From Euglena gracilis (lineage: Eukaryota; Euglenida; Euglenophyceae; Euglenales), in the NCBI GenBank assembly GCA_039621445.1, contig CP154956.1, forward strand, positions 71,670,914 to 71,734,913: a stretch of DNA of 64,000 nt, written 5' to 3'. Below are positions 48,170 through 58,742 of this stretch, in pieces. How positions within the stretch are numbered: position 1 is the stretch's first letter; each line of letters begins with the position of its first letter. Position numbers and translations under genes: made by a program. The notes beneath the pieces were generated by a model. It was not told the origin of the DNA and did not search any database. It worked only from the letters and a program-made list of their open reading frames with translations.

Positions 48170-48883
48170 CTGCACAACAGAACATGGATTGCAATGCATG
48201 CATTTGGGTTGGAGGCAAAGAAAGCAGACTTCAAAGTTCAAAGTTCAAAACGATGCAATGCCACTGGCTGGCTGGACCAAGGGGAAGGTCCCCTTTGGCT
48301 TAAAAAGAAAAATCTTCTGTTTTGGAGAATTCTGTGGTAGCACGAGGTGTGTGGCACAATGCGAACCCTCAAAATGGATATTTTAGACGAATTCCATCAT
48401 ACATGCCCCCAAAAGTTCTTACAGAGTGGCTGGAAACTTTGGGCTGTCGCAAAAAGCTGTTGGCACCCCGATGGGTTCAAGCCAGGTCGGTGGAAGCCAA
48501 AAAAAAATCCGAAATTTTTCAGACTTCGACCAGGGCAAACCATTCCAACCTATTTTGTTCAACTCCAGAGAGGTCATTTTTCACTTTGGGAAAAGGGAAA
48601 AAAAATTAGTAACTTTTGAAAACCAGTCACCTCCTTCCGACTCCCACCGGGGGGAGAGGGGGATGTTGCCGAGGCAAATCAATGGACCAGTGCCTTTGAC
48701 CAATCAGTCAATGCAGCCAGTCAACCTGAATTACCAGTCAGACCACGTAGTATGGTGGGCACCCTCCAGCTTGAGCAATATCCTGCTCCAAACACACAAA
48801 TTGGCGATAAAACCTTACACCGTGTGAGTTAGCAGAGGGCAGAGGGCAGAGGGCATGATGGTGGTTGGCCTTCAAATGGGGTA

Positions 48884-49330
48884 AACCCCCCAAAATAAGA
48901 CCCGGGTCTTATTTTTGGGTCCGTTGCTGGTACCATCCAGGGGGGTCTTATTTTGGGGGGGGGTCTTATTTTTTGGATTTTTTCTTGGCCGACCCGGGCC
49001 CGAAAAAAAAATCATTTTTCAGGCTCCCAGAAACATTAAAATTTTTCCTTCGGCGCTTCGCGCCATGTGTGAATTGGTGTAAGTTGACATTTAGCATGTT
49101 TTTTGCACTTCAAAAATCGGAAATTTTCGAAATTTCATCATTTTTGAGTGTGAATTTGAGGTTTTGGGTTATTTTTCAGGGAAAAATTTCACCATCTTCG
49201 ACGCTTCGTGCCATCGGGGGGGGGGGGGCTTATTTTGGGAGGGGTCTTATTTTTGGATTTTTGCTCGATCGGCCCAGGGGGGGGGGTCTTATTTTGGGGG
49301 TTGGGGGGGGGGGGGCTTATTTTGGGGGGT
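48884..49330 (+). mobile_element. AATAAGACC-family MITE, forward copy (447 bp)
   Basis: It starts AACCCCCCAAAATAAGACC and ends CTTATTTTGGGGGGT, flanked by TA (48882-48883 and 49331-49332). Inside are CGGCGCTTCGCGCC (49051) and GACGCTTCGTGCC hairpins and repeated TCTTATTTTGGGGG blocks. A reverse-oriented relative lies at 55875-56336. It sits between exons B and C. Confidence 0.8.
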
Positions 49331-49382
49331 TATGCTTCATCAAATCTGAACACAACATGCCGAGGTCTATGTGATGGCAAAC

Positions 49383-49505
49383 CAGGCAGAGGCGGCGGAC
49401 CTTTTTGCAGACGGTGGCGCACGCCTCACCCCGATGGCCCACCAGCACCGTCATCGCCTCAAACACCACGTTGCGCTGCCGGAGCACGACCTGATCCCAG
49501 GCAGG
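49383..49505 (-). CDS. Cys-rich exon B, GT18/MGAT5-tail-like
   Basis: PAWDQVVLRQRNVVFEAMTV is followed by GHRGEACATVCKKVRRLCL, ending at donor GTTTGC in phase 0. The G-x-x-C-x3-C-x6-C arrangement resembles the start of the Cys-rich tail of MGAT5-type enzymes (GxSC-x2-VC...C). The acceptor is uncertain: GAAAAG before 49505, or GATCAG before 49490. The frame remains open to a stop at 49317 if the donor is not used. Confidence 0.5.
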
Positions 49506-49732
49506 CTTTTCGTCCCATTCAGCCCAGCCCCCATTTCCCCAGAGGGAGGGGGAGGCCCGGCCCGGGGGCCGCCACAACGTTGCCCTCAAGCTCGACCGGA
49601 CCCAAGCTCCCGTCCCGCCCAGTCCGGCCGGCACGTTTGGTCCCCCTTTGCACCCCTTCTCCCTACCCACTCCCAGAGCCAAAGTGGGAGGCCGGGAACA
49701 GTGCGGTAGACAAGCATTTGAGGAAGCCCTAC

Positions 49733-49812
49733 TTCCAGCCAAGCCCGCCTGCCTGCCACAGCGGCTGGACGTACTCCTCCGCCGTGTGGCGCAGCATCCC
49801 CGGCAGGCGTCC
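49733..49812 (-). CDS. Exon A upstream of the Cys-rich exons
   Basis: GRLPGMLRHTAEEYVQPLWQ then AGGLGW, ending at donor GTAGGG; the acceptor CCCAAG is weak. GC3 is high and the reading is protein-like. It could continue the GT8 gene upstream or belong to the Cys-rich protein. Its phase to exon B does not resolve, so an additional border or exon is missing. Confidence 0.4.
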
Positions 49813-50287
49813 CTTGGGCGGTGCGATAAAGGGGCAACCCCAAGGGGTTGGGGGGGGGGTCACTTCCAATCGTCCCAAAAACCAGTCGCTTACTTCTTTC
49901 CTCAGAAAGCCAACCAGTCACCTCCACTCTCCCAGGGGTTAGCTAACGTTGTAATCCAAGAAAATTGGCCGCAAAGAAGAGAAATGACCGAAAATCTGGC
50001 GCTAGGTCACTCATCCCCCCCCCAGAGGAGGAACCGACTCCATCACAGGGGTTAGTTGGCCAGTGGCTGCGTGATTAAAAGGGGGGACACCTGCCTGTGT
50101 ACACCACAACAGATCAAGCGGCGGATCCAAAGTGCAGCAAGCTGCAAGCTCCGACACACTCGAGGGGGAAACAAGCCGGAGGAGGGGAGCCAGCCAGAGG
50201 ACGGCTGTCATGAGCTGGTGTTGGAAAAGGGAGGCGTGGCCCAAACATGGGTCGACGGATGGACATCCGGGCTGGCCCGCCGGCCAC

Positions 50288-50337
50288 CGTACCCGTCGGC
50301 CGTCTCCCCACCCGCCTTGGTGTAGTTCACATGGAAA
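50288..50337 (-). CDS. GT8 exon: FHVNYTK
   Basis: Acceptor GCACAG; one base plus codons for FHVNYTKAGGETADGY. Its phase exactly completes the codon begun at the end of the preceding exon (Ser at the junction). The donor is uncertain: GT at 50287-50286, 50292-50291 or later. Confidence 0.6.
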
Positions 50338-53300
50338 CTGTGCAGCGGGGCAATGGGGATGAATGGGGTGAAAAAAAGTGGAAAGGGAGCTGGTGAGGGG
50401 GCACCAGGCCGTTGTGTCGGGCACCGGAAGTGTTGCTTTATTTTGGAGGATGATAACCTCAAATAAAAAAAATGTTTGATCAATGATCGGCAATGCCAAA
50501 ATGGACTCTTCGATGGCGGCTGATCCATCCCAGACAAGAGGGCTGGATGGCCTGAAAAGGGGCGTGCGACACCTTTCGAAAAGCTCCCACCACAAACGGT
50601 AGGCAACGCCGAACTCCACCGCACCGTTGGCATGGCTGGGCTTGAACTTGGGCGGGTTGTTCATGTCAAACCAGGGCTTGAACTTGCCTGCCCAAACGAA
50701 AAGCAGGCATGCATCCATGGTCCAGGAATTTCGACACAGATGCAGCTCATGTCATAGCATCTCCGAGGTGATGCCAATCTCCCCAAAAAACAAATAAATC
50801 ACAGTGTGTGCCTTGCAGGTCTGTCAATGTCAGGGAGGACCTCGAAAATGGTAGCCCTTCACCCCGTCGATGCTCTCGGACGCGTTGCGGTACATGCTGA
50901 AGGCTGGCGGGATTCGGATATACCTACAAGGGGAAAACAAGGCTGGGCAGCCCATAAACACTGACGACGCCATCAAGAAGAGAGAAGAGTGTGTACACCC
51001 CCCCCCTGTGTCATGTATATCTTCAAAGTGCTCAAACCCTGGAGGCACATCACACTTTGGATGAAAAAAAAACTCCAAATTAAATTGGGCCCCGGACGGG
51101 TCCTGTGCCTGCAGACCATAAAATTCCGAGTTTGTTTCGTGCCCAGGCCTTAGCAGGACATCAATCTGGACCGCAAGGACAGTTGAATTAGGATATTGAA
51201 AAATTGTTGGAGGTTGCCAACATTAAATGTGAGTTAGGCCTGAGAGGGGGAATCTGGAACCCCCTCCCCCTTTCATTTAGTTCCCTGGGGCATAAGAAAG
51301 GATACCGGGACGTCATAGGACATTGTTTGCAGGGTGGCCTCCCTGGCATTCACATTTTGGCCCGAAAGATTTCGACCCAGAAACTTGGTGTGCATTTCTG
51401 ATGCCGTGGCAGCTGCAATGATGGGGGGTGAGACCGAGGGGGAGGGGGGGGGGGCCACCCACCAATGTACCCGCTATGGGTGGGGGTCAGGCCAAATGGG
51501 TGCCTCGCTGGAAGCGGGGTTTTCCTCTATTTTTAGCGCGAAGCGCCGAAATGTTTTTGGGCCCCAAAATTGACACCCCAAAGTGGTGCCCCTGAGCCCC
51601 CCCCCACTCCCTGGGGGACCCCCAGGGGGTGGGTGGGTGGGTCTGAACCCCCCCTCCCCCCAGTTCCTTAACAAAAACCTCTGGTCAGAAACCACACCCC
51701 CCACTCCCTGGGGAATGGTGGGTGGGTCTACCAGACCCCCCCCCGGGGGGGTACTCCCAAGGGCCTTGTGCGTCTTCAGCAAGAGGCGTGATTTTGGCTA
51801 TTTTTGGCTTTTTGGGGAGCAAAGTGCAGAAAATTTTCTGTCCCCAAAATTGACCCTCCCAAAAAAATTAGGTTGACGCAAGCCCGACGTACAGGCTTTT
51901 CGTGGGACCAAAAGGTCAAAATGGTGTGTCTCAAAGCAAAACAGTTTGGCGTTACGCAAATGGGCAATATATATAAAAAAAAGGCTTAAATGTGAGTTAG
52001 GCACTTAAGTCCCCCTGCACAAATCCAACAATGACTTAGCACCCTGCCATGCTAATCCAAAGCCACGCCTGACGGTTTGATGGTTTGAGGTTTGATGGAA
52101 CGCCAAACATGAGAAGGTGGTCAGGACGTGGGAGGGCGGCAGCAAATGGACCCTCCCCAATTTTCTCCAAATTTCCACCTCTGCTGATCGTGCAGTTCCC
52201 GGGGCACTACTTCGGAGCACAAGCAGCGGTGTGGTTTGCAATAATGTGGTTCCCAATGGGGCATCACAGATGGCCCTTGGGCTGCAGCTCCCCCCTTGGG
52301 TGAGGGGGAACTTCTTGCTCACAGACCTGGACCCAAAGAATGCGCGTGCAACTTGTCCGTCACGAGCGTTTGCGCCTTCGAACGTGCCGGACTGGACGCC
52401 CTGCTTGAAGAAGTCGATGAGGGACTGAAATATGCCTTCATCTGGCATAATGACCATCATCCCTGTGAAAAAAATGAGAGGGAAGGAAAAAAAGTAACAC
52501 AGATTTAAAAAAAAAAACTACACTTGACAATTACACATTTGCAAGCGTTCCCAAAGTTAAACCAATGCATATCCGAGGATTTCACCTTGATCTGATAAAT
52601 CTGGTGAGCTCAAAAACGTGGGCAGATCGGAAAGGCTGAAAAGGGAGAAACCAGATAAAGTCTATTCCCGGGACACCTGTTTGGAAGTAAGAACCCGAGC
52701 GGCTACCGTGGGCCCCAACCCAGGAGGCGTTGGGCGGCCGGTAGTTGAAGACCGCGTCGGGGTCCGCCAACGCCAGCATGTCGGCGTCAAAGAAAGCCAC
52801 CAGCTTGTACTCGGTGAAGCTCCACAGGTACAGCTTGTCGAACGTGTCCTTCCAGGCGCTATCTGTACGAACCACACAGAGGGCAAAGAAACCAACCAAA
52901 AGCAAAGACAGCCGCAAAAAAAAAATGTGGTCTGTGAAGCGTCCGAAGGGGGATTGGTTCGCATGAAAAGAGAATGAGACTGCTTCAATCGGAATTTTCG
53001 GTAAAATTTCTTGCAAACAGCACTGGCAAAAGATTATACAGGCAGGAAAAGCAGAATAAGTTTCAAATTGTGCTGCAGGATTTGCACTTCAACACCTTCA
53101 AATAAAAAATTACAAATTGATTCAAGGCTCAATACACATTGCACACATTTGCAACATTTTAAAACTCACGTCCCAAAAAAAGTACTGGCAGCCCTCCACC
53201 TCTCTCCACGGAAAAAAATTAGAAAACAGAACGTGGCTTCCTCCGCAACAATATGGCTTCCTCCGCAACAACATCTGGAAATTTTGATTTGGGACCATCC

Positions 53301-55320
53301 AGATCGACGCTCTCCATTTTCTGGAGACAAGCGCAAATGAAATTGGTAGCTGACAATTCAACATTATGATTCCGAAACATGCATATGCATGTAGGTGATA
53401 TATACGTCTAGGCACATATAGATATGCATATTTTCAGGTAGAATGCTGTGTGAAAAATACTCCAAACCGTGATAAAACCGAAACAACTACAACTGAAATG
53501 TAAATATTTGTCATATTGGTGCCTCCAAAGCCGTCTTTTCTGAGGTTCATTGTTTGAATATTAAACTGGCATCTGGGCTGCCAAGTTCAGGGCAGAACCG
53601 GCGTTACCCCCCCACTGGTTCTGGATGCCAGTTCTGTCCGTGAGAAAGGGGTCTCAGACCCCGGTTCTGTCCAAAATGCCAGAAAAAGTAACCAAAATGT
53701 CAGAAAAATGGCCAAAAGTTTTCAGATTTGAAAAAAAAAAGTTGAGCCATACGAGACAATGAAACTGACTGTTTGTGGGCAACAGATTGAGTATACATTT
53801 TCGGTGATATTTAGGTGATTTTTTGGGAAATCTGGAAAAATGCTCATTCTTGGAAATTTTGGACCTATGTGGTTGTTCAAGAAAGATGAACCACACAATG
53901 ATACTTTCCTTTGGTCGAAGGGGAAATAGGACTTGTCCAAAACAACAAATAAGCGTTGTGCAGTGTGGATGGATTTTTTGGCCATCGCTGTTCGCCCAAT
54001 GGAAAGAGGTTTCGGTCGAGTTTGTAAACCTTCCCCCCCAAAATAATACACCCCCAAAAATGATACTCCCCCAAATAATACCGCTCCTTTGGGGCCCTTC
54101 TTACAACCTTGATTTCCGCCTCAAAAAAATGTGGTTGAAAATCAGAATTCATAACAATAAACGACCCAAAAATGGATTTTGTGGCGCCTGGCCTCAAAAA
54201 TGCCAATTTTTGCAAAAAATAAAAGTGCAAAAAAACCTTAACAATTTTAAAAAAATTTGCCTTAAGAAATAATAATGCCTGCTCCCAGAGTTTGCCGAAA
54301 CAAAAGTGGGGCTCTTGAGGCTTTGCATGCTTGTTGGACCTCCAGGGTCTTGAAAATCATCAAAATTCCAACCCAGTGGGATTTGGGGGTTTTGCATTAT
54401 TTAGGCACCAGCCAGGTCCACGGGGGGAGAGGGGGTCAAGACCCCCTGGAGGTCATCAAGAATATCTCAGCCCTAAACTTTTTGAAATATTCTTTGGTAT
54501 TTTGCGGAGATGAATTGTGCTTCCACCATGATCACCACACAACCCAGGCGAAGGCGAACTGCACTCTCTTGGGACAGATAAAAGTGCGCACAACTGGGCA
54601 ATCAAACACTGTGCAACATTGCACTGTGTTTCCTTATGTTTCTCATTTTTTTCTTTGGCTTTTCAAAAATGCTTAAAAAACCCCACCCCAATGAATTTCG
54701 ACAAATTTTGCCAAAAATTGCTAATTTTGGGTGTTTGGGTTTGGCATTTTGGGGGTAAGATTTTGATCAACGATTCTTTGACTGGATCTCCTAACTTCTG
54801 AACCTCCTCTTCAGCTGACGAACCAAACCAGATCTTATCCCCCAGGGTTTCTAGGAGGGGTCTTGCTCGGTTGAGGGGGGTTATAAGCGGGGCAGGGGGG
54901 AGTGGACGTTTACAAATGGGTGCCTCCATTAGTCTGAACGCCTGAACGCCTCAGGGGGACGTTCGGTGCGGCACGCACTTGGAATGCTGCTGGACAGACT
55001 GTCACTCACGCTCTTGATCTGAGCGTACCCCGCGGCGCGAAGGCAGGTGCGGTGGAGGGCCTCGATGCCTGAAGGAGGACCCACCCCTGCCTGGTGGTGT
55101 GGCTTCCAGGAAGACACTTTTCAGCTAAAAAAAAAAAACGCGCGTTAGGGAATTGAGCAAGCACATCATCTCAATTAAGGACCGCCCCCGGCTGGGCTGC
55201 GCTGTCCGGCATGAGGTCCTTCGGGCCGAGAAGCACCAATTCGCACTTCTTCTGCTTCAGCAGCTGCGACTTGGAGAAGAGCGACAAGGCCAGGACTGCG
55301 GAATGGAAGGCGCCATGGCA
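50288..55320 (-). CDS. GT8 (glycogenin-like) glycosyltransferase gene
   Basis: Gene-level span. GT8 enzymes transfer a sugar from a nucleotide-sugar with retention, often in the Golgi, using a metal-binding D-x-D. Exons: about 55320-55183, 55068-55010, 52862-52707, 52462-52327, 50923-50841, 50687-50573 and 50337-about 50288. The last five join in perfect phase (1, 2, 1, 2). Family landmarks occur in order: an AVLALSLF helix with CELVLLGPKDLM, KLYLWSFTEYKLVAFFDADM with the DAD motif, MMVIMPDEGIFQSLIDF, and GYHFRG-KFKPWF before AYRLWWELFE. Phases around 55068-55010 show at least one missing small exon. The N-terminus and any signal anchor were not found. The product may extend into the Cys-rich exons at 49.8-48.0 kb. 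Confidence 0.8.
50573..50687 (-). CDS. GT8 exon: KFKPWF and AYRLWWELFE
   Basis: Acceptor TTGGGCAG, donor GTGTCG; 2 bases plus 37 codons plus 2. KFKPWFDMNN completes the GT8 H-F-x-G-x-x-KPW motif begun on the previous exon; GVAYRLWWELFE matches the R-WW helix near the end of glycogenin-like domains. Confidence 0.85.
50841..50923 (-). CDS. GT8 exon: DGVKGYHFRG
   Basis: Acceptor CCCCTTGTAG, donor GTCCTC; 1 base plus 27 codons plus 1. IPPAFSMYRNA, then GVKGYHFR, the lead-in to the conserved H-F-x-G before KPW. Both junction codons complete correctly (Arg on the left, Gly on the right). Confidence 0.85.
50924..52326. other. GT8 intron with GGCGCTTCGCGC-type repeat
   Basis: At 51415-51770 there is a probable decayed element: GCGCGAAGCGCCG (about 51536), opposed C-run/G-run blocks with GGTGGGTGGGTCT twice, and CCCCAAAATTGAC twice (51563 and 51843). 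No exon is seen. Confidence 0.5.
52327..52462 (-). CDS. GT8 exon: MMVIMPDEGIFQSL
   Basis: Strong acceptor TTTTTTCACAG, donor GTCTGT; 2 bases plus 44 codons plus 2. MMVIMPDEGIFQSLIDFF and GTFEGANARDGQVARAFF correspond to the GVMVLKPS...F and D-Q-x-x-x-N-x-F region of GT8. A donor GTGAGC four bases on looks stronger but breaks the frame to the next exon. Confidence 0.85.
52707..52862 (-). CDS. GT8 exon with the D-x-D motif
   Basis: Acceptor TTCGTACAG, donor GTAGCC; 2 bases plus 51 codons plus 1. AWKDTFDKLYLWSFTEYKLV then AFFDADMLALADPDAVF carries the metal-binding DAD of GT8 with the preceding K-x-x-LW-x-x-x-EY signature; NYRPPNASWVGAHG leads into the next exon. This is the most diagnostic exon of the gene. 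Confidence 0.92.
52863..55009. other. GT8 intron, unresolved small exon expected
   Basis: Phases of the flanking exons require at least one further small exon, which was not located. A 21-bp phrase with GGCTTCCTCCGCAACAA is tandemly duplicated at about 53232-53273. CCCCCAAAATAATAC-type C-run pieces at 54035-54085 look like MITE debris. Confidence 0.5.
55010..55068 (-). CDS. GT8 exon: IEALHRTCLRAAGYAQIKS
   Basis: Acceptor CTCCTTCAG, donor GTGAGT, both strong. The short exon encodes a helix ending in AGYAQIK, as expected for the helix and strand that follow the nucleotide-binding start of GT8 domains. Confidence 0.7.
55183..55320 (-). CDS. GT8 exon with the N-terminal strand of the fold
   Basis: GCHGAFHSAVLALSLFSK, then KKCELVLLGPKDLMPDSA, equivalent to the start of the GT8 domain (GA-x-x-SA-x-x-L-x-x-S ... 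LVVLV). It ends at donor GTCCTT. The left border (high coordinate) is approximate; an acceptor CCGCAG at 55296-55298 would shorten it. Codon use is GC3-rich. Confidence 0.65.
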
Positions 55321-55874
55321 CCCGGCCGGGGGGCAGGGCACAATGCGACACCACCCTAACCGCTGATATGGAAAAGCAGCCTCCCGAGCCACGGAAGGGC
55401 ACCCTGCACCGGGTTAGCTTCACATTTGCGCAAAATGTGGCAGGATAGAATTGGCACAAAAGGACTTGCAAGCGTATGGTGTCATAGAAAATCCTGGCAA
55501 AGAAACTCAGAAAACAGACAGGGAAAGCATAGAGAAAAAAACACAAAACAGCGAACTGGAATGTGCATCCCACTGTTGCAACAAAGACATCTAATTAATT
55601 CTCAATATTGGAAGGCAAAGTAACAAAGGTATGCAAAACCAAATATCTGAAATAACTGCAAATATTTGTGTTCAGTTTTGCCAAAACACATGATCAATAT
55701 GCCCTAATTGTTCACACGCTGACGTGTCCCAGACTCCCAGCACACCTATAGCCCCGTCGACGTACTTCTCGTTGCTTATCACAGAAACAAATGCATGTTC
55801 TGTGCGGGGCTTCACTTTTGCTGGAAAGAGAGGTAATACATCTTGCCCAAAAGTCTGAATTGCAAAAACAAATA
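55321..55874. other. Upstream of the GT8 exons, no exon recognised
   Basis: The GT8 N-terminus, promoter and any membrane anchor should be here or further right. Nothing could be supported. Confidence 0.4.
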
Positions 55875-56336
55875 AACCCCCCCCAAAAATAAGACCCCCC
55901 CAAAAAATAAGACCCCCCCCAAAAAATAAGACCCCCCCTGGGCCGATCCAGCAAAAATCCAAAAATAAGACCCCCCCCCCATAAATAAGACCCCCCTTTA
56001 CAGCGCGAAGCGCCGGGGACGGTGAAATTTTCCCCTGAAAAATGACCAAAAAACCAAATTTCATACACAAAAATGATGAAATTTCAAAAATTTTCGGATT
56101 TTTGAAGTGCAAAAAAACACGGTAAATGTCAATTTACACCAATTTTCACATGGCGCGAAGCGCCGAAGGAAAAATTTTAGTCCTCTTGGGAACCTGAAAA
56201 ATGGTGTTTTTTTCGGACCCGGGTCGGTCAAGAAAAAATCCAAAAATAAGACCCCCCCACCAAAAATAAGACCCCCCCTGGAGGCTTCCAGCAACGGACC
56301 CAAAAATAAGACCCGGGTCTTATTTTGGGGGGGGGT
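55875..56336 (-). mobile_element. AATAAGACC-family MITE, reverse copy (462 bp)
   Basis: It is flanked by TA (55873-55874 and 56337-56338), with ends AACCCCCC and GGGGGGGT. It reads in reverse complement like the copy at 48884-49330, sharing AATAAGACCCGGGTCTTATT, GGTCCGTTGCTGG and the GGCGCGAAGCGCCGAAGG and AGCGCGAAGCGCCGGG hairpins. No coding capacity. Confidence 0.8.
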
Positions 56337-56338
56337 TA

Positions 56339-58129
56339 GCAACGATGTCAATTGGCAATGAAAAGCAAATTCAGAGCAAATTCCGACCATTGAAATGGTA
56401 CGTTCAGAACGTTGCCGATCGATACCCTTTTCTTAGTCACATGAACGCCCCAAACAATACCCCCAGGACCGACTTCACTTGCCCAAGTTCACCCCCCTCC
56501 AACATCCATTGATGGTGAAGAAAACAAGCAGAAAAAATCAAAATTAAGAAATATTGCAAAAAAAAAACACCGGATAAAATTGGTTCAAAAAATGTGTTTA
56601 AAAAAGCAGACTTGGGGGAAATAACGAATGATGAAAAATGTAAAAAAGGGACCAGTAAAAAAGGTCAAAAAAGGGCGCTTTTGAGTCAATTTTTCCCAAT
56701 TTGCCCAAAAAGATAAAAAAAATTCCCCCAAATGATAACCCCCCTGGAACCCACTTCGTGTGTCCAAATAATATACACTGGGGTGATGAATATTTGAGGG
56801 GTTTGGGTGAGCTTCATATTTCTGTGTTGATTGCATTATTTCTTGTTAACCTTAAACTCAGCCAACTTCAAAATCTTCACTTACAATAAACATCCAAATC
56901 AAAAGCGAAGGGTTAGTGTCAGGCACATGAAATACACCCAAACCCACATGGGGAAAAACACACCTTTTGTGGCACTTTTGGGAAGCCGGGACTTTCGCAA
57001 GGATTGAGGAGCAGTTTGCGAGTTGTTACTTGGAACCCTGTAAGTGACATCAAACCCCAGGTTTGCAAACCCAGCTCATTTGATTTGATGATGGCAGTGA
57101 ATTCCTTTTACAACCAAAAGGCGTGACAATCGAAAACTGGGTTGGTGGTTGAAAGGTCGACAGGAACTGGACAACACCACCCAGTCACCCTGACATTGGA
57201 TTGAGTCACTTCCTTGTTGAAACTAAACTGGCTGAGGGAAGGGAGCTGAATCAGACAACACAAACACTACCTGTTGAATCTTTGACCCTTTGAACTTGTA
57301 AAAAGCAAAACCCAAGGTTTTGGAAGCCTATATGTTCATGCTATCGTGAGTTGATGCATTTCAGTCGATTGTGGCAAATTTGGAACCATCAATCCACAGA
57401 TCCCGGAACCATCGTTTCGAGGGGATCGTCCAGGGTTGTACCAATAAGTCGTTTCGCTCGGCCGTAAACAAAACCCAAGAGAAATTGCTAGCAAGAACCA
57501 TTCTGTCAGGAGTTTTGCTTAAAGACCCCCGTGGGGTCTACTGGCTAGCCATTTTACTAGACACTGGAAAAAAGCCACTAGCTGGACTCCCCCCCCCCCC
57601 AAGAGGGGTCCGGGGTCCACCGACTGGGAAAAAAATTACTCTGGCGCTGCGTGCCGAGCTGAAAATGGGACTTTTTATGGCCGTGTTGGTGTTTTACCTG
57701 ATTTTGTTCCGATAAATCTCAAATGCAACAAATAGGTGGGTTTCGGGGGGTCAACAGAAATCCGGTGCTTTGTACCGGTCTAAATACATCGCAAATGCCC
57801 ATGTTTGAAGCCATCCTTAAACACTTTTGGGGGTTAACTACTTGGACACATATGTTGATAGAATTGCACTCTCCATATCTCCAGGAGGATCTTGGATGAT
57901 GGTCCCTGTGTTGAACTGGACCCCCAACACCTTTTTTGGAAGAATCAGCACATGGTTTTCTGGATTGGCCTCCTTTGTTAAAAAAGTTCTGGTTTGATGA
58001 TCATTTGAATCCATTTACACCTAACACTCACAATTTTGGGACTTCCCGCCAAAATTGTTGACCACTTTTGCCATAATTTTGGGCTCTTTTTCCAAAACGC
58101 CTGGGACCTTTCGCCAAAATTTTCACATA
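56339..58129. other. No gene recognised
   Basis: AT-leaning sequence with a short worn element near 57580-57780 (C-run, CTGGCGCTGCGTGCC and CCGGTGCTTTGTACCGG hairpins). No exon is supported. Confidence 0.4.
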
Positions 58130-58742
58130 TGGCATAAAGTCAGGCCCCCTTACCCAGGTAAGGGGTGGGTAAGGGGTGGGTAAGGGGTGGGTAAGGGGTG
58201 GGTAAGGGGTGGGTAAGGGGTGGGTAAGGGGTGGGGAAGGGGTGGGGAGGGGGGGGGTAGGGGGTGGGGAGGGGGTGGGTGAGGGGTGGGTAAGGGGGTT
58301 TGGGGGGGTGAGAATGAAGTGTATGGGGATGTTGTTTATTACGTTGGTTGACAAAATCCGCTCTTTGCCCTCAAAATCGACCAAAGACGAGGATGAGGTT
58401 TATTTTTTTGCGGGGGGGGGGGGGGGGGGGGGGGGCGGGAGCCCCCCCCCCCCCCGGGCAATGGAGCAGTTCAATGGGTCCCGCTACTTGCCATCAAAAT
58501 GATGCATCCGAAAAATTTTTGTCCCACATGACTTGGGGTAAGGGGTGGGTAAGGGGTGGGTAAGGGGTGGGTAAGGGGTGGGTAAGGGGTGGGTAAGGGG
58601 TGGGTAAGGGGTGGGTAAGGGGTGGGTAAGGGGTGGGTAAGGGGTGGGTAAGGGGTGGGTAAGGGGTGGGTAAGGGGTGGGTAAGGGGTGGGTAAGGGGG
58701 GTAAGGGGTAAGGGGGTGGTAAGGGGGCTTCACTTTGTGCCA
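58130..58742. mobile_element. Element with TGGCAYAAAGT ends and minisatellite interior (613 bp)
   Basis: The left end is TGGCATAAAGTCAGGCCCCC, the right end the inverse of TGGCACAAAGTGAAGCCCCC. These ends are related to those of the 2.65-kb composite element at 36074-38725. The interior has two arrays of an 11-bp unit (TAAGGGGTGGG) at about 58160-58310 and 58538-58720, separated by 200 bp of other sequence with long G-runs and C-runs. Confidence 0.75.
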
